From contig JAWSUV010000074.1 of NCBI GenBank assembly GCA_033549305.1, forward strand, positions 1 to 12,619: a stretch of DNA of 12,619 nt, written 5' to 3'. Every line of letters starts with the position of its first letter. Position 1 is the first letter of the stretch. Positions 1-6,120 of this stretch are shown piece after piece. Source of the stretch: Anoxynatronum sp033549305 (GTDB taxonomy: Bacteria > Bacillota > Clostridia > Peptostreptococcales > Tindalliaceae). The notes under the pieces are model-generated. The model made no database searches, was not told the DNA's origin, and saw only the letters and a list, made by a program, of their open reading frames with translations. Both the position numbers and the translations under genes were made by a program.

Positions 1-391
1 CGAGGAAGCCCAGACGGAAGTGTTGCGGGAAAGTATCCTGGAAGCAGCCATGGCCTTGCTGGGAACTCCTTATCGTTACGGCGGATCCACGCCTGCCGGG
101 TTTGACTGTTCCGGTTTTGTTAATTATGTGCTGGAGGAGCACGGCATTGACGTGCCCCGAACCAGTGCCGCCATGTACAGTGCAGTGAAAAAGATTTCCT
201 TTGACGAACTGGAACCGGGTGATTTGGTGTTTTTTAGGGGTTACCGGCCAGGCCCGTCGCATGTGGGAATCTATGTCGGCGACGGCGAATTCATCCATGC
301 TCCTTCCACCGGAAAAACTGTTTCCTTCAGCAATATTGACGATCCTTCTTACTGGGGGCGGCGAAAAATTGGTGCGGCGCGGGTGCTTTAA
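1..391 (+). CDS. NlpC/P60-family cell-wall peptidase, C-terminal catalytic domain (5' partial)
   Basis: This is the catalytic domain of an NlpC/P60 cysteine peptidase, which cleaves peptide bonds in peptidoglycan stem peptides outside the cell. The frame is open to the left edge (the first complete codon begins at base 2), so the start lies upstream; a GTG at base 20 is in frame but has no ribosome binding site in view and sits inside a helix that leads into the domain. The expected motifs are present in order: GTPYRYGG, then FDCSGFV with the catalytic Cys at 107-109, then SHVGIYVG with the catalytic His at 260-262, then FIHA with the third polar residue (His) at 296-298. The frame ends at TAA 389-391, shortly after the domain, as is usual when NlpC/P60 is the C-terminal module. 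Relatives often carry SH3 or other wall-binding repeats upstream, which cannot be seen here. Family call is secure; the substrate is not determined. Confidence 0.93.
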   Translation, partial: EEAQTEVLRESILEAAMALLGTPYRYGGSTPAGFDCSGFVNYVLEEHGIDVPRTSAAMYSAVKKISFDELEPGDLVFFRGYRPGPSHVGIYVGDGEFIHAPSTGKTVSFSNIDDPSYWGRRKIGAARVL

Positions 392-420
392 TTGCCCGAA
401 AAACAGAGAAATTGGATCAC

Positions 421-452
421 AGACAGTCTCCTTAACCGGGAGGCTGTTTTTT
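421..452 (+). terminator. Rho-independent terminator after the NlpC/P60 gene
   Basis: ACAGTCTCC (423-431) pairs with GGAGGCTGT (439-447), giving a nine-pair stem with one T-G wobble and a seven-base loop. A run of T follows directly (447-452). It lies 30 bases after the stop codon of the NlpC/P60 gene, the expected place for an intrinsic terminator. Confidence 0.8.
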
Positions 453-504
453 ATGGCTGTGCCAGTAAAAAATGCCAGATCATTGCACTTGGTTCATGAT
501 CAGT

Positions 505-717
505 TTATGCTGAACTAATTGCAGGTGTTAACAGATAATCACCCTGAAACATCAGGTCGATCGGGGGCATGAGCCTTTCCAATGGGATTCCCCTCGTCGA
601 ACCATCCCGGGCTTCCATCATGGCGATATTTGAACCGATGAAGGAGTGTTGCTGAGCCTTCCAATCCTGGGGGAAAGCACCAATCGCTTCCAGGTATTGG
701 GAATGGGCCCGATTATT
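505..717 (-). pseudogene. Possible C-terminal remnant of a decayed protein gene
   Basis: Between the terminator and the next gene, the minus strand is open for 70 codons, from just after a TGA at 718-720 to a TAA at 505-507. The translation has a protein-like composition, with stretches such as QYLEAIGAFPQDWKAQQHSF and GIPLERLMPPIDLMFQGD, and ends ...LLTPAISSA. There is no ATG, GTG or TTG near its beginning; the first ATG pair is in the middle and has no ribosome binding site. The part upstream on that strand contains several stops in all nearby frames. This fits the tail of a gene that lost its 5' part, but chance cannot be excluded for 70 codons. I do not recognise the family. Confidence 0.3.
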
Positions 718-765
718 TCAGCTATTTTCCTCATCAATCGATCAGGAGATAAGGGAGACGTATAT

Positions 766-824
766 CCCCGATAATGAGGACGGTCCTCATTCTAAATGCC
801 TTGTCTGTTTCCAGTTAATCGGGG
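766..824. repeat. Perfect palindrome inside a wider inverted repeat
   Basis: AATGAGGAC (773-781), one central G (782), then GTCCTCATT (783-791) form a perfect 19-base palindrome. It is preceded directly by CCCCGAT (766-772), whose reverse complement ATCGGGG occurs at 818-824, so the palindrome is nested on one side of a seven-pair outer inverted repeat. No T-run follows, so it does not look like an intrinsic terminator. It could be an operator, a structured RNA element, or part of the end of a decayed mobile element; none of these is shown. Confidence 0.6.
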
Positions 825-913
825 TATTCATTCTATAGATGAAAATAAATCTCAATAATAAAACATACCCATCCAGAAAACAACAGATCATCATGGAGCA
901 TTACATATCATTT

Positions 914-934
914 GTTCTCGCATTGTGCGAAAAC
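914..934. repeat. Short imperfect dyad upstream of the small secreted protein gene
   Basis: GTTCTCGCA (914-922) and TGCGAAAAC (926-934) are complementary with a single mismatch, around a three-base loop TTG. It ends 33 bases before the ATG at 967, so in the mRNA it would form a hairpin ahead of the ribosome binding site, or in DNA it could be a protein-binding site. Function is not known. Confidence 0.45.
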
Positions 935-966
935 TGATGGCTGGCGTTTTTGAAAGGGGTAGGACG

Positions 967-1383
967 ATGAAGAAGTTAATGGTGTCTTTTCTATTGGTTG
1001 CGGCCTTATTGTTTACAACGACTTTGGTGGGGTTTGCCAGCAATCGGGGCGATTTTCATCAATCGATTCAGCAAGAATTTTCAAGGCAAGTGTCGGGTCC
1101 AGCGTCATTTGAGGGTGATTTGAATATTGCCACTCGAAAACTCGGAACACGGTTCAACCTTTCCTTGGGAAGCAATACAACGATTGACAGTATTGGGGAA
1201 CTGGCTGCCTGCCGAATTATGATTACACGGATTGGCAGAAGCGGCAGAGCAAATTTCAGGAATGAAAAAGAAAACATGACAGCCTCTGTATATGCAGGCG
1301 AACGGGTTAAATTCACCAGCGTACGCGGAACTGCCGGAACACTGGTCAGCCGTCAGGAGTTTAACCGGACACGTTGCTCATAG
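967..1383 (+). CDS. Small secreted basic protein of unknown function
   Basis: I do not recognise this 138-residue protein. It begins with a clear signal peptide: MKKL, a hydrophobic core at about residues 5-22, and a likely signal peptidase I site after VGFA at residue 24. There is no lipobox. The mature part of about 114 residues is rich in Arg, Thr, Ser and Gly, has no long hydrophobic segment, and probably folds as beta strands. It has two cysteines, at residue 82 and at residue 137 next to the C-terminus, which could form a disulphide once exported. The ATG at 967 was chosen because AAAGGGG lies about eight bases upstream and the signal peptide starts cleanly there; an in-frame GTG at 925 would add 14 residues before a second Met-Lys-Lys and has no ribosome binding site. 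It stands alone between two intergenic regions, so context gives no hint of its role. Confidence 0.75.
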   Translation: MKKLMVSFLLVAALLFTTTLVGFASNRGDFHQSIQQEFSRQVSGPASFEGDLNIATRKLGTRFNLSLGSNTTIDSIGELAACRIMITRIGRSGRANFRNEKENMTASVYAGERVKFTSVRGTAGTLVSRQEFNRTRCS

Positions 1384-1436
1384 AGAAGAGACAGTGGTCA
1401 CTCATCGGCAACAGGATCGTTAACCGCTTCAGCATC

Positions 1437-1491
1437 AAAGCCATTGGATGGATGGAAGCCTTTAAAGGCTTGACACCCGGACAATGGCTTT
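1437..1491. terminator. Nested dyad between convergent genes, possible terminator
   Basis: AAAGCCATTG (1437-1446) and CAATGGCTTT (1482-1491) are a perfect ten-base inverted repeat. Between them lies a second perfect palindrome, AAGCCTTTAAAGGCTT (1456-1471). In the plus direction the outer stem runs into TTTTCTCTGTCT, a broken U-tract, so it could end the transcript of the small secreted protein gene. It lies about 50 bases past the stop codon of the convergent alaX gene and may serve it as well, although its T-run is weaker in that direction. Confidence 0.5.
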
Positions 1492-1541
1492 TCTCTGTCT
1501 GATAGATAACGCAGCCTTATATTTATGCCTGAGAAACGAAA

Positions 1542-2828
1542 TTATGTTGATGATTCGCTAATGATTCTGATCGTTGCAGCTTTTATTTCGCGAAGCATTG
1601 GGTCCAGCCCCTCCGGCTTACGCCCGCCACCCTGTGCACTGGCTGCATTGCCGCCGCCATTACCGCCGATCAGGTGAATGCTCTCTTTCAACAACTGTTG
1701 CATTGATAAGCCGTCGGTTTTAGTGTTATTCAGCAGGATGAAGCGGGGTTCGGGAGAGGTGGAGCCCAGTAAAGCTACCACGTCTGGCTGCGATCGAAAC
1801 GCATTGGCTAAAAAACTCAGCCGCTTGAAGTTCATGGTTTCATCACACACCAGCACAACCGGAATTTCCTGAACGATCTCAGCTTTTGCAAGAAGACGGT
1901 GACGCTCCAGCAAAGCCCATTCCTGCTGCACATCCTTGAGCTCCTTCAGGAGCTGCTTGTTTTCATGTCGGAGTGAACTGACTGAAGCCGCCAATTCAGG
2001 CCAGCCGACAGACAGCATCCCGGCTGCCTGGGTGGTTTCCTGCAGCAAGGCCTCAAAGGCTTTCAGAGCGCGGTTCCCGCAGAGAAAAGTGATGCGGCAG
2101 CCTCCTTTATAGGTTTCGGTTTTGATGATCTTGATCATTCCCACGGTGCCGGTGGCGTGGGGATGAGTGCCGCCGCAGGCACAGACATCGGTATCCTTGA
2201 CTTCGACCAGGCGGACCTGGTCGCTGATATCCGGAGATTTCCGCAGGACCATGGAATGATAGGTCTCTTCAGAAACCAGGGTGGATTGGACAGGCCGATT
2301 TTCAAAAATGATCTGGTTGGCCCGGTGTTCCACCGATGACAGTGCCTCCCGGGAGAAAGGGCCTTTGTCCAGGTCGATGGTGACATGTTGATCCCCCAGA
2401 TGAAACCCGATGGTGTGGGCATCCAGGGTGTCAAAAATGGCGGACAGGATATGCTGGCCCAAGTGCTGCTGCATGAGATCAAAGCGGCGTTCCCAGTCAA
2501 CTCTGCCTGTCACATTTTTTTCAGTATTCAACATTTTCCGGAGGTTTTCCGTCACCACATGCCAGATGATTCCCTGATCTTCAAAGACGTATAGTACGGG
2601 AACACCGTTCAAATCACCCTGGTCGGAAGGCTGGCCGCCTCCTTCGGGATAGAAAGCGGTTTGATCCAGCGCCACCTGCCAGGCTCCCGCTGGTGTCTTA
2701 ATGGAAACGCCAGCGGGGAGCATTAACGGTTTAGATGAAAGCAGGCGGCCTTGGAACGTTGTTAAATAGGGATCTTCCCAGTACAGCTTTTTTGTGGCCG
2801 AAGGGTGATCATTGGATTGGCTTGTCAT
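1542..2828 (-). CDS. alaX: Alanyl-tRNA editing protein AlaX (long form with DHHA1 domain)
   Basis: AlaX proteins are free-standing relatives of the editing half of alanyl-tRNA synthetase; they hydrolyse Ser or Gly wrongly attached to tRNA-Ala in the cytoplasm. The 428 residues fit the long AlaX form. An N-terminal beta-barrel segment carries FYPEGGGQPSDQGDL (59-73), followed by the zinc-binding HLGQH (His122, His126) and CGGTH (Cys218, His222) of the second additional domain. A charged probable coiled coil follows at about 284-312, and a DHHA1 domain closes the protein with a glycine-rich GGNGGGNAASAQGGG (388-402). There is no class II synthetase core, which rules out alaS itself. The ATG at 2828 was chosen because AAGGAGG lies seven bases upstream; an in-frame ATG further upstream (2903) would overlap the divergent gene and its promoter and adds residues unlike the family. 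The gene is divergent from the methyltransferase gene. Confidence 0.92.
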   Translation of the reverse strand: MTSQSNDHPSATKKLYWEDPYLTTFQGRLLSSKPLMLPAGVSIKTPAGAWQVALDQTAFYPEGGGQPSDQGDLNGVPVLYVFEDQGIIWHVVTENLRKMLNTEKNVTGRVDWERRFDLMQQHLGQHILSAIFDTLDAHTIGFHLGDQHVTIDLDKGPFSREALSSVEHRANQIIFENRPVQSTLVSEETYHSMVLRKSPDISDQVRLVEVKDTDVCACGGTHPHATGTVGMIKIIKTETYKGGCRITFLCGNRALKAFEALLQETTQAAGMLSVGWPELAASVSSLRHENKQLLKELKDVQQEWALLERHRLLAKAEIVQEIPVVLVCDETMNFKRLSFLANAFRSQPDVVALLGSTSPEPRFILLNNTKTDGLSMQQLLKESIHLIGGNGGGNAASAQGGGRKPEGLDPMLREIKAATIRIISESST

Positions 2829-2835
2829 TGGCTTT

Positions 2836-2842
2836 CCTCCTT
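2836..2842 (-). promoter_or_regulatory. Ribosome binding site of alaX
   Basis: On the minus strand AAGGAGG stands seven bases before the ATG at 2828. It is the strongest ribosome binding site near any candidate start and fixes the start there rather than at the longer in-frame ATG. Confidence 0.8.
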
Positions 2843-2860
2843 GTGTGGATGTGGCTATGC

Positions 2861-2866
2861 TATAAT
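2861..2866 (+). promoter_or_regulatory. Extended -10 promoter of the methyltransferase gene
   Basis: TATAAT (2861-2866) is a perfect sigma-A -10 box preceded by TGC, making an extended -10 (TGnTATAAT). No good -35 box is present at 17 bases upstream, which extended -10 promoters can do without. Transcription would begin near 2873, about 20 bases before the GTG start. The site lies inside the predicted 5' leader of the divergent alaX transcript. Confidence 0.65.
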
Positions 2867-2877
2867 TAGAAAAAACA

Positions 2878-2885
2878 AAGTGAGG
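2878..2885 (+). promoter_or_regulatory. Ribosome binding site of the methyltransferase gene
   Basis: AAGTGAGG lies eight bases before the GTG at 2894. The alternative GTG at 2885 overlaps this site and so is unlikely to be used. Confidence 0.55.
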
Positions 2886-2893
2886 TGTCACGT

Positions 2894-5146
2894 GTGTCAT
2901 CATACACGCAATGGGAACAAGTGGTCAACGATCTTTATATAACATTATACCCGGAGTTAAACACGCTGACACAACCGCACCTGTTGCTTTGGCTGATAAA
3001 CAGACGTCTGGAAGGCCATTCGGCATGTGAAACGGATGAAAATAGGCAAACCGGCAGTTTCTCTGAAACCATGAAACATACCTTTGCCTGGCTGGATCAG
3101 CGGATCCGGAAGGAGGAGGCAGTGGCCCTGCCGAATCTGACAGCGGCAGATATTCCCGATCTGGAAACCCTTTTTCAGACAAGGATGAATCAGCAGCTGC
3201 GCGCCAGTACCGGCAGCTATTACACCCCCGAAAAACTGGCGGCGTTCATGGTGAAAGAATCGTTGAGATCCCACTATGTGACTCATATGGGAGAAGAAGA
3301 GAGGCTGCCTTTCCCTCTTGAGCAGGGTGTTCATGATGATGAGACGTCACCTCGCCTGGCCCAAAAACAGCTGGATTGGTTTAATTCCCTGAATCTGCTG
3401 GATTTATCCTGCGGCAGCGGCGTATTTTTGCGGCAGGGACTGCTGGCACTGGTTGCAATCGGGCAGCGCATCCATGGCGTTTGTGGCAGCGGGGTGACAA
3501 TGGCATCACTCATCAGGGAGGTGGCGGAAAAGCGAATCACCGGAGTGGATCATCAACCGGAAACGCGGCTCCTGGCGGAATTATTATTGCGGCTGCAACT
3601 GAAAACAATGTTGGGAGAAGGTCCGGAAAGCGCAGCTTTTCTAAAGAAGCTTAAACTGCAACTTTATTGTGCCAACGCCCTGACCTGGGAACCATCCGGG
3701 AATGACAGTGGAGAGAAGGACGCTTACCGGATTATCCTGGGAAATCCACCCTATGTAGGGGAAAAGGGAAATACAGCCCTGTTCCGCGACATGAAAGAAA
3801 CCCGGTTTGGCCGGCTGCATTATGAGAAGAACATGGATTTTGCCTATTATTTCCTCCACCGCGGACTGGATTTACTGACCCCTGACGGTGTTCTCTGTTA
3901 TGTCACCACCAGCTACTTCGCCACTGCTGACGGGGCGGCAAAACTGAGAAACCGGTTGCACGAGGATGCGGTCTTTCACTGGTTGGTCAACCCGGAAAGC
4001 GTCACCCTGTTTCCCCACGCGAAAGGACAGCACAACCTGATTTACTGCCTGGGAAAACGGACAGGCACTTCAGCGGTCCAACCGAGGCTGCTGCATGTGA
4101 CAGATGCATGGAGACCGAAGGATTTTCTCAACCGGTTGTTGACCGAAGGGCTCTCTTTTACTGGAAAAGGAGCAACCATGACGCTTTTTTCGGATACGGA
4201 TGACTTGTTTGACCAGCGGAAGCAGCTTCTTATCCGAAGTCCGGGAAAAAATCGGAAATTGTTGGAAAAAATTGAAAGCACTACCCGATTTCAGGTGCAG
4301 GATTTGTGTTTAGTCAATCAGGGCCTGGTATCCGGTGCTGACAAAATGACAGCAAAACATGAACAACTGCTGGGATTCCCAGGGGCCGGAAATGGAATTT
4401 TTGTGCTGGATAATGCTGAAAAACAGGCACTCTTAAAAGCTGAACCGGCTCTGGAGCCTTTCCTGAAACCCTTTTACAAAAACAGCCACATCTGGCCATT
4501 CCGTGTATCCGGTCAAACAGATCAATGGCTGCTCTATCTGACGGATGTATTGTTGCCTGATTTAGAGCGATTTCCGGCACTGAAACAGCACCTGACGCCC
4601 TATCGGCCGTTGCTGGAAAAGCGTCGAGAGGTTCAAATGGGGATCCGGCGGTGGCATTCTCTTCACTGGCCCCGAGACCCGGCGATTTTTGAAAAAGCCA
4701 AAGTGGTGGCTCCTCAGCGTGCAGGGCTGAATGTGTTCGCACTGGCACCAGATCCCTGGTATGCCAGTGCGGATGTGTATTACCTGCAGCGGAGGGATAC
4801 CTGTTTTTATTCCCTGGAATACCTGCTTAGCTGGCTGAATTCGGCATTATGCTATGCCTGGCTCAGCTATTACGGCAAACGGAAAGGCAAAGATCTGGAA
4901 TTGTATGCTACACCCCTGAAACGAATCCCGGTACCGGAACCACCGGATGCCGATCAGGAACTGTGGATGGCGGAGCAGGTGAAGGCGATCATGAGTCATC
5001 ATAATCATCCGGAAAAAGTGGTCAGGATTCAACGGGTTATCGATGAACGGTTCCTGGAATGGCTCAGCATCAGCGAGAGGGAAGCTTCCGAACTGCTGGA
5101 CCAGGTGGCATTACTGCGGAAAGGTTTTGTGCGGCGATGCACCTGA
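2894..5146 (+). CDS. Solitary adenine-specific DNA methyltransferase (Eco57I/TaqI type)
   Basis: This 750-residue protein transfers a methyl group from S-adenosylmethionine to the N6 of adenine in a specific DNA sequence. Motifs appear in the gamma-class order: YYTP (109-112) in the motif X region, DLSCGSG (170-176) as the cofactor-binding motif I, and NPPY (284-287) as catalytic motif IV. The C-terminal half resembles TaqI/Eco57I-type target recognition regions, with VNQGLVSGADK, FLKPFYKNSHIWPF and, near the end, KGKDLELYATPLKRIPVP. The first roughly 100 residues are mostly helical and show no PD-(D/E)XK nuclease motif, and no nuclease gene is adjacent, so it is probably an orphan methylase rather than a type IIG enzyme. 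GTG at 2894 was preferred over GTG at 2885 because of ribosome binding site spacing. The last 36 bases overlap the convergent metallo-hydrolase gene. The recognition sequence cannot be read from the protein. Confidence 0.88.
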   Translation: MSSYTQWEQVVNDLYITLYPELNTLTQPHLLLWLINRRLEGHSACETDENRQTGSFSETMKHTFAWLDQRIRKEEAVALPNLTAADIPDLETLFQTRMNQQLRASTGSYYTPEKLAAFMVKESLRSHYVTHMGEEERLPFPLEQGVHDDETSPRLAQKQLDWFNSLNLLDLSCGSGVFLRQGLLALVAIGQRIHGVCGSGVTMASLIREVAEKRITGVDHQPETRLLAELLLRLQLKTMLGEGPESAAFLKKLKLQLYCANALTWEPSGNDSGEKDAYRIILGNPPYVGEKGNTALFRDMKETRFGRLHYEKNMDFAYYFLHRGLDLLTPDGVLCYVTTSYFATADGAAKLRNRLHEDAVFHWLVNPESVTLFPHAKGQHNLIYCLGKRTGTSAVQPRLLHVTDAWRPKDFLNRLLTEGLSFTGKGATMTLFSDTDDLFDQRKQLLIRSPGKNRKLLEKIESTTRFQVQDLCLVNQGLVSGADKMTAKHEQLLGFPGAGNGIFVLDNAEKQALLKAEPALEPFLKPFYKNSHIWPFRVSGQTDQWLLYLTDVLLPDLERFPALKQHLTPYRPLLEKRREVQMGIRRWHSLHWPRDPAIFEKAKVVAPQRAGLNVFALAPDPWYASADVYYLQRRDTCFYSLEYLLSWLNSALCYAWLSYYGKRKGKDLELYATPLKRIPVPEPPDADQELWMAEQVKAIMSHHNHPEKVVRIQRVIDERFLEWLSISEREASELLDQVALLRKGFVRRCT
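2899..2928 (-). promoter_or_regulatory. Predicted sigma-A promoter of alaX
   Basis: On the minus strand TTGACC (2923-2928) and TATGAT (2899-2904) are separated by 18 bases; each matches its consensus in five of six positions. The start of transcription would fall near 2892, leaving a leader of about 64 bases before the alaX ATG. The promoter lies within the first codons of the divergent methyltransferase gene. Confidence 0.6.
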
Positions 5147-6019
5147 CGGAAGATTTGAAGGTGCCGTATGGGAATAAACTCGCTTGCCGTCACTGTAAAC
5201 CACCACAGAACCCTGCTGGTCGGTGCGATAAATCCAGATGTTGCGATCCGCCAGTCGCTCCAGCACTGTTGGATGTGGGTGACCATGGAGATTCCCGATG
5301 CCGGAGGAGATGAGCACCACTTCCGGTCTAACGGTATCCAGAAAAGCGTCGGTGGAAGAGGAAGCGCTTCCATGATGCCCGGCTTTCAGCACGTTTGCCT
5401 GCAGCAAAGCAGATGGAAAGGCTGCCAGCATCCGGTCCTCCGCTTCTGCTTCCGCATCACCGGTCATCAGAAAAACCTGCTCACCATGGGAGACGCGTAC
5501 CATTAAACTCCAGTTGTTGAAATGGTCACCATAATCATAATCAGTGGATAAAATGGCGGCGTTTGCAGTTTCTTCCTCAAACAACATAGTTGTTTCGCGA
5601 ATCAGGTGCAGCGGAATGTTTTTATCCGCTATCAGACGCAGCAGATTTTCAAAGAGCTGGCTGGTATGGACCACCGGCGGCATATAAACATATGAAACAG
5701 GAAAAGTGTTCAAGACGGCATCCAACCCGCCGATGTGGTCCCCATGAGGATGAGAAACAACAAGATGATCGATGCGGGCCACCCCCTGTCGTTTAAGGTA
5801 AGCGACCACCCGCTCTCCCTGGGTGGGGTCACCGGCATCAATAAGAATGTTGCTGCCTTCCGGAGTGATGACCAGCAGGCTGTCTCCCTGGCCAACGTCA
5901 ATCATGTGGAGGGAAAGCTGATCCGGCTGGGAATGGCTGGTACAGCCAGTCGCCGCCGACAGCCACAGAAGTACCAGAACCAGCAGAAGACTGATGTTTT
6001 TTCGGCAAAAGTGTTTCAC
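5111..6019 (-). CDS. ComEC-like metallo-beta-lactamase-fold hydrolase, lipoprotein
   Basis: The 302-residue product is a secreted, lipid-anchored metallo-hydrolase whose fold matches the C-terminal domain of ComEC/Rec2. An N-terminal signal (residues 1-25) ends in SAATGC, so Cys26 is the likely lipidated residue. The domain begins LSLHMIDVGQGDSLLV (35-50), the usual start of ComEC-type domains, and carries the metal motif HPHGDH (90-95), a TGD (187-188) and GHHGS (214-218). Related domains in competence proteins are proposed to degrade the non-transported DNA strand; the substrate here is not shown. The GTG at 6019 was chosen because AAAGGAG lies seven bases before it and the signal peptide then starts properly; an in-frame ATG 18 codons upstream lacks these. 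The 3' end overlaps the convergent methyltransferase gene by 36 bases with no terminator between them. The gene is divergent from the lipoprotein gene at 6121. Confidence 0.88.
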   Translation of the reverse strand: MKHFCRKNISLLLVLVLLWLSAATGCTSHSQPDQLSLHMIDVGQGDSLLVITPEGSNILIDAGDPTQGERVVAYLKRQGVARIDHLVVSHPHGDHIGGLDAVLNTFPVSYVYMPPVVHTSQLFENLLRLIADKNIPLHLIRETTMLFEEETANAAILSTDYDYGDHFNNWSLMVRVSHGEQVFLMTGDAEAEAEDRMLAAFPSALLQANVLKAGHHGSASSSTDAFLDTVRPEVVLISSGIGNLHGHPHPTVLERLADRNIWIYRTDQQGSVVVYSDGKRVYSHTAPSNLPSGASPHKTFPQ

Positions 6020-6044
6020 AAAACGGCTCCTTTCGTGATAAAAT
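6015..6044 (+). promoter_or_regulatory. Predicted sigma-A promoter of the 6121 lipoprotein gene
   Basis: TTCACA (6015-6020, five of six to the -35 consensus) is followed after 18 bases by TAAAAT (6039-6044), which is preceded by TGA and so forms an extended -10. Transcription would start near 6051, giving a 70-base leader. The -35 box overlaps the start codon of the divergent metallo-hydrolase gene. Confidence 0.55.
6027..6033 (-). promoter_or_regulatory. Ribosome binding site of the metallo-hydrolase gene
   Basis: On the minus strand AAAGGAG lies seven bases before the GTG at 6019 and decides that start over the upstream ATG at 6073. Confidence 0.75.
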
Positions 6045-6120
6045 CGAAAAAGCTGATATGAACCTGCAGCCAATGGCGGATCTCCTGAGGATCAACGACT
6101 TAAGCAGGAAAGAAGGATAA

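Larger units (their letters stand above)
453..966. other. Intergenic region without an intact gene
   Basis: About 510 bases separate the terminator from the next start codon. The region contains the open minus-strand stretch at 505-717, a perfect palindrome at 773-791 flanked by a wider inverted repeat at 766-824, an AT-rich run around 840-880, and a small imperfect dyad at 914-934. I found no RNA gene or riboswitch that I could name and no convincing sigma-A promoter for the downstream gene, so its promoter is unassigned. Codon-like structure on the plus strand is poor throughout. Confidence 0.6.

Noticed and set aside
201..518. Plus-strand open frame of 105 codons overlapping the NlpC/P60 end
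   Set aside because: It is out of frame with the peptidase domain and runs through the terminator hairpin; its translation is not protein-like.
801..839. Possible promoters for the small secreted protein (TTGTCT...TATTCA; GTTT...GGGTAT as a sigma-B type; TATAGA)
   Set aside because: Box matches or spacings are poor: the sigma-B-like pair is only nine bases apart, and TATAGA has no -35 or extended element.
925..966. Longer start (GTG at 925) for the small secreted protein
   Set aside because: It has no ribosome binding site and would put 14 residues ahead of a clean signal peptide start; ATG 967 has AAAGGGG at suitable spacing.
2135..2500. Minus-strand open frame of 121 codons
   Set aside because: It lies wholly inside alaX in another frame, with Pro/Ser/Trp-rich shadow composition; alaX has the catalytic motifs.
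2829..2903. Longer start (ATG at 2903) for alaX
   Set aside because: It overlaps the divergent gene and the predicted promoters, and AAGGAGG sits just before the ATG at 2828.
4314..4748. Minus-strand open frame of 144 codons
   Set aside because: It is antisense to the recognition region of the methyltransferase, with no ribosome binding site or family features.
6020..6073. Longer start (ATG at 6073) for the ComEC-like lipoprotein
   Set aside because: It would place 18 residues ahead of a normal lipoprotein signal peptide; AAAGGAG points to GTG 6019.
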